Position numbers and translations under genes: made by a program. Below, piece by piece: positions 1-6,078 of a stretch of 7,536 nt of DNA (positions within the stretch are counted from its first letter, which is position 1; each line of letters begins with the position of its first letter). Under the pieces are notes generated by a model that was given only the letters and a program-made list of their open reading frames with translations, was not told the origin of the DNA and did not search any database. The DNA is from DATJZH01 sp052146815. GTDB lineage: Bacteria; Actinomycetota; Actinomycetes; Streptosporangiales; Streptosporangiaceae. The stretch spans positions 1 to 7,536 of the forward strand of contig JBKQMG010000180.1 in the NCBI GenBank assembly GCA_052146815.1. Reading direction: 5' to 3'.

Positions 1-287
1 CAGCACGGGCAGGCCGCTGGACGTTGCGAATGTCGGCCGCGGCTTCCGCGCTCTCTGCGAGAAGGCTGGCGTTGGCGGCAGCTGGTCGCCCAGGGAGCTG
101 AGGCACACCTTCGTCAGCCTGATGTCCCGAGTCCGGGATGGCGGTGGAGGAGATCGCCCGTCTGGCCGGGCACTCCAGTTCCAGGACGACGGAGGTCGTC
201 TACCGGCACGAGCTGCGCCCGGTGATCACTACGGGTGCTGACGCTATGGACAAGATGTTCGATCGGATGATGGGCCGCCCGGGTTGA
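1..287 (+). pseudogene. Tyrosine recombinase (phage-type integrase) C-terminal end, frameshifted and cut by the window edge
   Basis: This is the catalytic C-terminal end of a tyrosine site-specific recombinase, which integrates or excises mobile elements. Reading from base 2, the box II region SPRELRHTF places the catalytic arginine at codon 101-103. The family often has His two residues before the Leu-Arg, and here it is Arg, as in many actinobacterial integrases. After about base 128 the reading continues in another frame with AVEEIARLAGHSS (His codon 171-173) and TEVVYRHELRP (nucleophilic Tyr codon 201-203), ending at TGA 285-287. Removing one C from the run near 125-128 restores one continuous reading through both parts, so the break is a single-base insertion or a sequencing error. 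The N-terminal part lies outside the window. The family assignment is firm; whether the gene is truly dead depends on that one base. Confidence 0.85.
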
Positions 288-446
288 TCACGCCGCTTTC
301 TGCGCCTCGGCCTCCAGCATCGCGACGTACTCAGCCAGCGCAGTCGCGGTGATGAACCGTGCCCTGCCGTCCTTCACCGAGTGCAGCCGCTCGGAGCGCA
401 TAGCACCAAGGTGCAACGACGTCAGCGGGCGGCGCACCCCAAGTTT
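288..446 (-). pseudogene. Excisionase-like helix-turn-helix protein, C-terminal remnant
   Basis: On the minus strand an open reading of 52 codons ends at a stop at 288-290. Its last 37 residues begin MRSERLHSVKDG and continue with RARFITATALAEYVAMLE. This resembles the wing and final helix of MerR/Xis-type excisionases of actinobacterial integrative elements, which usually read like LRSVKxGRxRRIPxxAL. The N-terminal helix-turn-helix that should precede it is missing or damaged: an in-frame stop lies at 447-449 and the residues just before MRSE do not form a recognisable recognition helix. An ATG at 399-401 could start only a 37-residue peptide. The stop codon abuts the integrase stop (285-287) in a convergent layout, so the two ends read TGATCA. 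In intact elements xis and int normally lie on the same strand, so this arrangement suggests rearrangement or a second element. Assignment is by pattern only. Confidence 0.45.
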
Positions 447-619
447 TCACCCATCCGCGGGCGTCACGACAGTGACATGAGATCTATCAGGAGCACGGGG
501 GACGAGTCGAGTCAGATCGCGACTGCTCACCGCTGATGAACGGCGGAGCGTTAACGTGAGTGGTAAATTCAAAAGCGGCTTCGAGCATTCGTAGGAGTAG
601 CGTCTTACCAGTGCCGTGC

Positions 620-812
620 AACCCGATAAATGCAAGCGCTCGGCCTGCTTGCGGATGGCGTCCATCAGTCAGGCCAGGACGACTGCGGACAGGGAAAGCA
701 ACTGGCTGGCCGCTCCGGAAGACACGTTCTTGCTCTACCTCCGCTGTTACTGGCCGGACCAGGCCAGCTGGACGGCACCTGGCTTGCGCCCAACATCGAG
801 CAGGTGAGGTAA
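620..812 (+). pseudogene. DUF1254/DUF1214-type protein, C-terminal remnant with several frameshifts
   Basis: Pieces of the conserved end of DUF1214 proteins, usually found with DUF1254, can be read in order but in three frames. NPIN occurs at 620-631, and LADGVHQSGQDDCGQGK follows in another frame. Next comes ESNWLAAPEDTFLLYLRCYW, then PDQA, in a third frame from about 697 to 771. The reading finishes with LDGTWLAPNIEQV and a TAA stop at 810-812. The family ends with a nWLPAPxGxFxLxLRLYWP signature followed by LDGxWxPPxV, so the match is clear despite the shifts. The shift near 771 is explained by one missing base. No upstream part of the domain is visible. The gene is a short dead fragment, consistent with decay or with truncation by a mobile-element event. 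Its biochemical function is unknown in the family. Confidence 0.6.
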
Positions 813-1164
813 GCAAGCCGGGCACGCACCGCTGGGATCCGTCCCCATGCGCGAGCCTCCTTAGCTTCTCGGCCGGAGATCGCGATAATAAGGGCATGCG
901 CCGCATGTCCGCCGCGAGCTTTCCGCCAGTGGCTTGCAACCTCCGGGCGAGTTCACCAGGACCGCACGGCGTCACCGTCGTGCCAGGACCTCACCTGCCG
1001 CGCAGGAACGTGGAAAGGGGGTGGCACCAGCGAGCAGCTAGGCACTGTCTGGGCCTCCAGCCTGCAGGGCGCCGGAGCGGGGTGATCCACGGCGCCGGCT
1101 GCCGGCAGCGCTTCTGCCGGGCTGTGCGGCGCGGCAGTCGCGGCGATTCTGGCGGCTGGCCATC
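813..1164. other. Non-coding stretch upstream of the DUF2254 gene
   Basis: No convincing gene is seen on either strand; the open frames have no family resemblance. It holds a GC-rich palindrome, GCTGCCGGCAGC at 1098-1109. An overlapping hairpin has arms CCGGCAG (1102-1108) and CTGCCGG (1114-1120) with a 5-base loop, about 45 bases before the DUF2254 start. These could be part of the leader of that gene but could also be chance in such GC-rich DNA. Confidence 0.4.
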
Positions 1165-2364
1165 GTGGTAGGGAGGTTCGCCCGGCCGCGTCGCCGGATG
1201 CGGGCCGCCCTGGTGCAGCTGCTCTGCGCGGTGGCCGGGCTGGGGCTCGGGCTGCTTTTGCCGCGGATCACCACCGAGACCAGCGTCGCAAGCGCCCGGG
1301 TGACTGAGACGCTGGTCGCGGTCGGATTCGGCGTCCTCGGGCTGGCCAGCATCATCTTCACGCTGCTTTTCCTGGTGGCGCAGTGGGCATTCAGCAGCCT
1401 GTCGCCCCGGCTGAACCTGTTCCGCGACGACCCCCTTGTGTGGCGGAGCTTCGGGCTGGCCATTGGCGTGTGGGTGTTCTCCGTCACTGCGGCGCTGGCG
1501 ATCGGCAACGATTCGAAGGTCTCGGTCATCGTGCCGATCATCGAGGTAGTCGCGGTGCTCGCCACACTCGCCCTGATCCGCACGCTGCTGGTCAAGGCCT
1601 TCGCCTCCATCCAGCTCGCGCCTGCGCTGTCAGCCATCGCTGCCCAGGGCCGCGCCACAATCGACGACCTCTACCGCCACCCCCGCACCAGCGACACGCG
1701 GCCCGCACCGCAGCTCCCCCCGCTGACCCGGACCGTCACATGGCCGCACCGGCAGGCCATCCTGCAGCAGCTCGATCTCCGGTGGCTCTGCGCCGCCGCC
1801 GGCACCGGCGTGATCGTGTTCCGGGCCCGAACCGGCGACACGCTGCAGGAAGGCGCCCCGGTCGCCAGCATGCACGGCGCCGACGTGGCCGACGCGGCAG
1901 TGCTCGGCGGACTGGTGACCGGGCAGGAACGTACCTTCCGCCAGGACCCGATGTTCGCCTTCCGGCTCCTCGTCGACATCGGCCTGCGAGCGCTGTCACC
2001 AGCGGTCAACGATCCGGCCACCGCCGTCCAGGTGCTGGACACCATCGAGAGCCTCCTGCTGCCCCTGGCGCCACGTGACCTGGACGTGGCCGAGGTAGCC
2101 GGCGACACCGGGACCATCTGTATCGTGCTGGCCCTGCCGTCCTGGAACGACTACCTGCAGATAGCCCTAGACGATCTCATCGAGTCCAGTTCCGGATCCC
2201 CCATGGTGCTGCTGCGGGCCCGGGCCATGCTCTCCGGCCTACTGAACGCCGCGCCACCGCAGCGCCAGCCATCGATCGCATGGCGCCTTCACCGCGTCGA
2301 AGAGCTCGCCGCCGGCAACTTCCCGGTCCTCTGGCGCAACACCGCCCACCAGGACGCCGGGTGA
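1165..2364 (+). CDS. DUF2254 family predicted membrane protein
   Basis: The product is a 399-residue membrane protein of the DUF2254 family, whose biochemical role is not established. A basic N-terminus (RFARPRRRMR) precedes four hydrophobic segments near residues 14-33, 48-72, 95-112 and 120-143. A soluble C-terminal domain follows. It carries the family signature at about residues 255-287: ERTFRQDPMFAFRLLVDIGL followed by RALSPAVNDPATA. The length is close to the usual 400-450 residues, so the gene looks complete. The start is uncertain. GTG at 1165 has no Shine-Dalgarno sequence before it, and the alternative ATG at 1198-1200 keeps all membrane segments; a GGGAGG at 1171-1176 lies 21 bases from that ATG, which is too far to decide the matter. 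The gene stands alone, with pseudogene debris before it and a large inverted repeat right after its stop. Confidence 0.9.
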   Translation: MVGRFARPRRRMRAALVQLLCAVAGLGLGLLLPRITTETSVASARVTETLVAVGFGVLGLASIIFTLLFLVAQWAFSSLSPRLNLFRDDPLVWRSFGLAIGVWVFSVTAALAIGNDSKVSVIVPIIEVVAVLATLALIRTLLVKAFASIQLAPALSAIAAQGRATIDDLYRHPRTSDTRPAPQLPPLTRTVTWPHRQAILQQLDLRWLCAAAGTGVIVFRARTGDTLQEGAPVASMHGADVADAAVLGGLVTGQERTFRQDPMFAFRLLVDIGLRALSPAVNDPATAVQVLDTIESLLLPLAPRDLDVAEVAGDTGTICIVLALPSWNDYLQIALDDLIESSSGSPMVLLRARAMLSGLLNAAPPQRQPSIAWRLHRVEELAAGNFPVLWRNTAHQDAG

Positions 2365-2763
2365 GCCAGCCCGCGGCCCCGCATACGGCCGGGTAACCGC
2401 ACCTCACCCGCACTGCGGGGGCGCTGCGGCCGCGCCGCCCAGCCAGCGATACCGGCTCCCTCGAAGCACATGAATCGGCAGGTCAGAGTCGGTTACGGCC
2501 GTATGCGGCACGGCTTCCAGGCAGGCGGTTCCCGAAACGCCTAGCCCTGCCAGGTCATCCCTGGCGGATGAGGTGATTACCGCGCCCACTGCTAGTGTGA
2601 AGCGCTGGTCGGCTCACTGCTGGTGTCTGGCCAAGAGCACGTCCCACCACCATCACCGGCAGCCCCCGTAAGGAACTGAAATTCTGGCAGGCGTGAGAAC
2701 GACGCCGCCTGTGCCGCAACGGGTCACGCGCCGAAGAGATGAAGAACCGGTGGGAGTAGCTCA
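2365..2763. other. Non-coding region between DUF2254 and alkylsulfatase genes
   Basis: About 400 bases with no supportable gene on either strand. The first part carries a long imperfect inverted repeat (2379-2508), and the end leads into the tandem repeat upstream of the alkylsulfatase. An open frame from 2693 that joins the alkylsulfatase frame encodes residues unlike the family and is not taken as coding. Confidence 0.5.
2379..2508. repeat. Inverted repeat, 19-bp arms with a 2-base bulge, about 90-bp spacer
   Basis: The left arm at 2379-2399 reads CCGCATACGGCCG, then two extra G, then TAACCG. The right arm at 2490-2508 reads CGGTTACGGCCGTATGCGG, which is the exact reverse complement apart from the two extra bases. 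Pairing stops at both ends (2378/2509 and 2400/2489 mismatch). The left arm begins 15 bases after the DUF2254 stop. No run of T follows the right arm. It could be a large mRNA hairpin ending the DUF2254 transcript, a pair of binding sites, or the ends of a very small non-autonomous element. I see no clear target-site duplication. Confidence 0.7.
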
Positions 2764-2785
2764 TCACTTGCGACTCACTTGCGAC
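2764..2785. promoter_or_regulatory. Perfect 11-bp tandem repeat, candidate operator upstream of the alkylsulfatase gene
   Basis: The unit TCACTTGCGAC occurs twice head to tail (2764-2774 and 2775-2785) with no mismatch and no spacer. The 11-base period is about one helical turn, so both copies face the same side of the DNA, as expected for cooperative binding of a regulator. It ends 48 bases before the chosen alkylsulfatase start. The regulator is not identifiable; no regulator gene is nearby. Confidence 0.4.
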
Positions 2786-2823
2786 CTCGCGTGGGCGGCG
2801 CCGCTCCGCATGAGGCTGACCAT

Positions 2824-2829
2824 GGAGGA
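2824..2829 (+). promoter_or_regulatory. Ribosome binding site of the alkylsulfatase gene (GGAGGA)
   Basis: GGAGGA ends 4 bases before ATG 2834-2836. It selects that codon over the nearby ATG at 2822-2824, which overlaps the site itself, and over the GTG at 2693. Confidence 0.65.
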
Positions 2830-2833
2830 ACAG

Positions 2834-4645
2834 ATGTCTGCACCCGTCTCGGCTGATTTCGGCGATCGCGCTGATTTCGCCAATTCCGATCGCGGCTTTA
2901 TCGGCACGCTGGAGCCGATGGTGATCAAGACTGCGGACGGCCGCGTGGTCTGGGACATGGATTCCTGGGGTTTCCTCGATGGTGACTGCCCGGATACTGC
3001 TCACCCGAGCCTGTGGCGGCAGGCTCAGCTCACGGCTAGGCATGGCCTGTATGAGGTGGCCGACGGCATCTACCAGGTTCGCGGCTTTGACCTGTCCAAT
3101 ATGACACTGGTGGAAAGCGATCACGGCGTCATCGTGATCGACCCGCTGATCTCGAAGGAGACCGCCGCGGCGGCGATTGCCTTCTACCGGCGGCACCGTG
3201 GTGATCGTCCGGTGACGGCCGTTATCTACACCCACGCTCATATCGATCATTTTGCCGGGGTGCTGGGCGTGGTCGACGCCGGCACCAGTGTCCCAATCCT
3301 CGCGCCTGAGCATTTCCTGGAGCACGCGGTGTCGGAGAACGTCTACGCCGGGACCGCGATGATCCGGCGCAGCTATTACTACGGTGCTCTGAACGTGCCC
3401 AAGAGCGCGGGCGGCACCCTGGGGATGGGACTCGGCGCGAGCGCGTCGCAGGGCACGACCGGCCTGATCGCGCCCACCCTCGACATCACCCGCACCGGGC
3501 AAGAGGAAATCCTGGACGGGATCCGGATCGTGTTCCAGATGACCCCGGGCACCGAGGCGCCGGCGGAGATGAACTTCTATTTCCCGGACAAGCGGGCGCT
3601 GTGCCTGGCCGAGAACGCTACCCATAACCTGCACAACCTGCTCACGCTGCGCGGCGCGCAGGTCCGCGATCCGCGGATCTGGTCCCGGTACCTGGCCGAG
3701 GCGATCGAGCTGTTCGCCCGTGACTCCGACGTGGCATTCGCTTCGCATCACTGGCCGACCTGGGGCACCGGCGAGATCGTCCAGTACCTGACCGAGCAGC
3801 GGGACCTGTACGCCTATCTGCACGACCAGACCCTGCGGCTGCTCAACCGGGGCTATGTCGGCACCGAGATAGCTGAGATGATCGAGCTGCCGCCCGAGCT
3901 GGAGCGGGCCTGGCACACCCACGGCTACTACGGCTCGGCGAGCCACAATGTCAAAGCGATCTACCAGCGCTACCTGGGCTGGTACGACGCCAACCCGGCC
4001 CACCTGTGGCAGCACCCGCCGGAGGCCGCGGCAGCACGCTACGTGCAGGTCATCGGCGGCGTCGATGCGACGGTAGCGAGGGCGAGGGAGTTCTTCGAGC
4101 AGGGCGATCTGCGGTTCGCCGCCGAGCTGGCTAGCCACGCCGTTTTCGCTGAACCGGACCACGGGGCAGCGAGGGAGCTGCTCGCCTCGGTGCTGGAACG
4201 CCTGGGCTACGGATCAGAGTGCGCGACCTGGCGCAACTGCTACCTCACCGGCGCGCAGGAACTGCGGGCCAAGACCATCGAGCACACCGAGCTCAGCAGC
4301 GCGGGCCTGGCCCCGGCCCTGACCATCACCCAGCTGTTCGACTCGATCGCCATCCGCATCAACGGTCCCAAGGCCTGGGGCGAGCGGCTGTCAATCGGCT
4401 GGCATTTCACCGACACCCACGAGAACTACCGGATGGAACTCAGCAACGGCGCCCTCATCCACTACCCCACCACCGGCAGCCAGGCGGCTGACCTGACAGT
4501 GACGCTGACCAAGCCCCAGCTGCTGCAGCTCCTGGCCACCGCCACGCCCGACGGCATCGACACATCCGGCGACCCTGCCGTCCTGGGACGGCTGATGTCT
4601 CTCATCGACAACCCCGATCCCGACTTCGCGATTGTCACCCCATAA
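2834..4645 (+). CDS. Alkyl sulfatase, metallo-beta-lactamase fold (SdsA1/BDS1 type) with SCP2-like C-terminal domain
   Basis: This enzyme is expected to hydrolyse alkyl sulfate esters to alcohol and sulfate with two zinc ions. The 603-residue product shows the family layout. An N-terminal metallo-beta-lactamase domain carries THAHIDHFAG at residues 133-142 (ligands H134, H136, D138, H139). Further likely ligands are in TEAPAEM (240-246), LAEN (258-261) and SHHWP (304-308). The dimerisation domain follows at about 380-480, with LGWYDANPAHL and WRNCYLTGAQELR. An SCP2/sterol-carrier-like domain runs from about 490 to the end. Length is typical. ATG 2834 is chosen because a GGAGGA precedes it and the family-like sequence starts there; an open extension back to 2693 is arginine-rich and unlike the family. 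No signal peptide is apparent, unlike some secreted Gram-negative homologues, so a cytoplasmic place is likely. A strong hairpin follows the stop. The exact substrate is unknown. Confidence 0.93.
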   Translation: MSAPVSADFGDRADFANSDRGFIGTLEPMVIKTADGRVVWDMDSWGFLDGDCPDTAHPSLWRQAQLTARHGLYEVADGIYQVRGFDLSNMTLVESDHGVIVIDPLISKETAAAAIAFYRRHRGDRPVTAVIYTHAHIDHFAGVLGVVDAGTSVPILAPEHFLEHAVSENVYAGTAMIRRSYYYGALNVPKSAGGTLGMGLGASASQGTTGLIAPTLDITRTGQEEILDGIRIVFQMTPGTEAPAEMNFYFPDKRALCLAENATHNLHNLLTLRGAQVRDPRIWSRYLAEAIELFARDSDVAFASHHWPTWGTGEIVQYLTEQRDLYAYLHDQTLRLLNRGYVGTEIAEMIELPPELERAWHTHGYYGSASHNVKAIYQRYLGWYDANPAHLWQHPPEAAAARYVQVIGGVDATVARAREFFEQGDLRFAAELASHAVFAEPDHGAARELLASVLERLGYGSECATWRNCYLTGAQELRAKTIEHTELSSAGLAPALTITQLFDSIAIRINGPKAWGERLSIGWHFTDTHENYRMELSNGALIHYPTTGSQAADLTVTLTKPQLLQLLATATPDGIDTSGDPAVLGRLMSLIDNPDPDFAIVTP

Positions 4646-4664
4646 CGGCGCGCTTTACTCTCCA

Positions 4665-4694
4665 TCAGCGAGCCGCGTCAGGCGGGCTCGCTGA
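4665..4694 (+). terminator. Hairpin after the alkylsulfatase gene, terminator-like without a T tract
   Basis: TCAGCGAGCC (4665-4674) pairs perfectly with GGCTCGCTGA (4685-4694) across a 10-base loop, beginning 19 bases after the alkylsulfatase stop. No T run follows, which is common for GC-rich actinobacterial terminators. Because the stem is symmetric it could act in either direction, but only the plus-strand gene ends here. It argues that the GAP gene downstream has its own promoter at least in part. Confidence 0.55.
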
Positions 4695-4787
4695 CCGATC
4701 GCCCTGTACCTGGGGCAGGTGCGGCCTACAGCCGGACCAGCATGGCCGAGTACCGGTGGCCTGTGATCTAGGGAGCGGCGTGCACGC

Positions 4788-4794
4788 AGAAGGG
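4788..4794 (+). promoter_or_regulatory. Ribosome binding site of the GAP family gene (AGAAGGG)
   Basis: AGAAGGG ends 8 bases before ATG 4803-4805 and supports that start; the protein from there begins directly with the first membrane segment. Confidence 0.5.
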
Positions 4795-4802
4795 CAACAC
4801 TG

Positions 4803-5474
4803 ATGAACGGGGTACTCGGGGCGATCTTGCCGCTGGCCATCGCCGTGACGATCTCGCCGATACCGATCATCGCCGAGATCCTGCTGCTCTTCACGAAGAA
4901 GCCGGTGCCCAACGCGGCGGCGTACCTGGCCGGGTTCATCATCGGCGTCGGCGGCGTCCTGGGGATACTGGTGGCTGTCGCCGGTGCGCTCAACCTGTCC
5001 GCGGGGTCCGGGCCGTCGAAGGCGGCGGGCATCGTCGAACTGGTGCTGGGACTGCTGCTGCTGGCCGCCTCGGTGCGCAGGTTCCGCGGCCGTCCGAAGG
5101 AAGGCGAGGCGGCGCCGACGCCGAATTGGATGGACGGGATCGCCGGTTTCGCCCCAGGGAAGTCTCTGGCTGTCGGGGCCGCGATCGGCGCCGCTAATCC
5201 GAAGAACCTCATCGTGGGCCTGGCAGCAGCCGTGGCGATCGCGGGGGCAAGCCTTTCGGCGGGTCAGCAGGCCGTAGCTGTCGTGGTTTACGTCGTCATC
5301 GCCATCCTCGGGGTGGCCGCCCCGCTGGCCGTGATGCTGGCCCTCGGGGCCAGGGCGCAGCCCATCCTCGACAGCTGGAAGGCGTGGCTCGGCCAGAACA
5401 ATGCGACGGTCATGGCCGTGCTGTTCCTGGTCTTCGCCGTGGTCCTCATCGGCAAGGGCATCGCGGCGCTATAA
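4803..5474 (+). CDS. GAP family (Sap, sulfolipid-1-addressing protein-like) membrane protein
   Basis: The 223-residue product is a polytopic membrane protein of the actinobacterial GAP/Sap family, related in layout to LysE-type exporters. Mycobacterial members take part in moving glycopeptidolipids or the sulfolipid SL-1 across the membrane. About six hydrophobic segments are seen near residues 5-29, 39-61, 74-91, 120-147, 156-182 and 200-220. A charged loop (about 91-118) lies in the middle. SPIP (18-21) sits in the first segment and ANPKN (131-135) in the fourth, both typical of this family and of LysE-like proteins. Length is usual for the family, and the gene appears complete. It lies 157 bases downstream of the alkylsulfatase on the same strand, behind a terminator-like hairpin, so co-transcription is uncertain. 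The transported substrate cannot be read from the sequence. Confidence 0.88.
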   Translation: MNGVLGAILPLAIAVTISPIPIIAEILLLFTKKPVPNAAAYLAGFIIGVGGVLGILVAVAGALNLSAGSGPSKAAGIVELVLGLLLLAASVRRFRGRPKEGEAAPTPNWMDGIAGFAPGKSLAVGAAIGAANPKNLIVGLAAAVAIAGASLSAGQQAVAVVVYVVIAILGVAAPLAVMLALGARAQPILDSWKAWLGQNNATVMAVLFLVFAVVLIGKGIAAL

Positions 5475-6078
5475 GAGAGATCCTTACGCGGTCGGGCTGT
5501 GACTGCGATTCGCAAACAGACCCCAGATCGCAGCTGTGGCCTCCAGAGCCGTGGGCGTGCCCGCTGCGTCCGATGGGGTCGGCAACGAGGGTAGTCACGG
5601 CCATCCATGGATAGGTGCTCCGCGCCGCCTGCCAGCTGCGCGCCAATTAGAGCCGATACCGAGACCGCCTTCCAAGCAATCAGTCGCGCAGCCGCCGTTC
5701 GGCTCACAGTCGATGCGATGGAGCCGGTTGAGGACAACATTCGCCGTGTCCTCGGTTACATCGGCGCGTGAACAGCACAAGGCGCCTGCCCGGCTAGCCA
5801 CCCGGCCCTGCTCCAGCAGCCTGCAGTCCGCACGGATGCCTGCTGATCGTGTCTCCGCCGAGGCATACGCCATCGCGTCCTCGACGCACTCAATCCTGGC
5901 ACCACGCCAACGATCCGCCAGCATGACGGAACACGGTTGACCTGATGGCACGGCTCGCACACCCGATTCGTATGAACGCTGCCGCGTGCCGGACGGCACA
6001 CGCCGGTGATGGCTGATTCCGGGCTCGTCGGGGAATTTCAGTCGTCAGGCAGCCGCATCCTGGCTGATCGTGCAAGCG
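5475..6078. other. Mostly non-coding region between the GAP and DUF899 genes
   Basis: About 600 bases between convergent genes. The longer open frames here (up to 134 codons on both strands) show no family resemblance and have irregular composition. One short frame at 5607-5771 reads more like protein and is listed separately. A weak stem, CTGCGAT (5503-5509) with ATCGCAG (5527-5533), has a 17-base loop and is not a clear terminator. The region may contain decayed coding DNA. Confidence 0.4.
5607..5771 (+). CDS. Possible small hypothetical protein, 54 residues, or the tail of a decayed gene
   Basis: An ATG at 5607 opens a 54-codon frame ending at TGA 5769-5771. I do not recognise the family. 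The first 18 residues look unstructured and cysteine-rich. The rest, from about residue 19, reads like a natural soluble helical segment: TETAFQAISRAAAVRLTVDA then MEPVEDNIRRVLGYIGA. In that part third codon positions are mostly G or C, as in the real genes nearby. No good ribosome binding site precedes the ATG; the nearest GAGG is about 16 bases away. An in-frame stop lies at 5592-5594. It may be the C-terminal end of a broken gene rather than a whole one. It could also be chance. Confidence 0.3.
   Translation: MDRCSAPPASCAPIRADTETAFQAISRAAAVRLTVDAMEPVEDNIRRVLGYIGA

Noticed and set aside
487..975. A 162-codon minus-strand frame as a whole gene
   Set aside because: Only the short P-loop-like part looks protein-like; the middle is antisense to the DUF1214 remnant and the rest shows no family pattern.
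560..1171. A 203-codon plus-strand frame as a whole gene
   Set aside because: It has low-complexity Arg/Pro/Ser-rich sequence and contains just a small piece (NPIN) of the DUF1214 remnant.
2693..2833. N-terminal extension of the alkylsulfatase frame from GTG 2693
   Set aside because: The extra 47 residues are arginine-rich and unlike the family, they would run through the 11-bp tandem repeat, and a good ribosome binding site precedes ATG 2834.
2555..4162. A 535-codon open frame on the minus strand
   Set aside because: It is antisense to the alkylsulfatase gene, whose zinc-binding motifs and domain order are unmistakable; long antisense frames are common in GC-rich DNA and this one has no family resemblance.
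5503..5533. Terminator after the GAP gene (CTGCGAT with ATCGCAG)
   Set aside because: The stem has only 7 pairs with a 17-base loop and no T tract, too weak to call.
5536..5999. Overlapping 134-codon frames on both strands in the GAP-DUF899 gap
   Set aside because: Both have irregular composition, no ribosome binding site and no recognisable family; at most one short frame there (5607-5771) looks protein-like.
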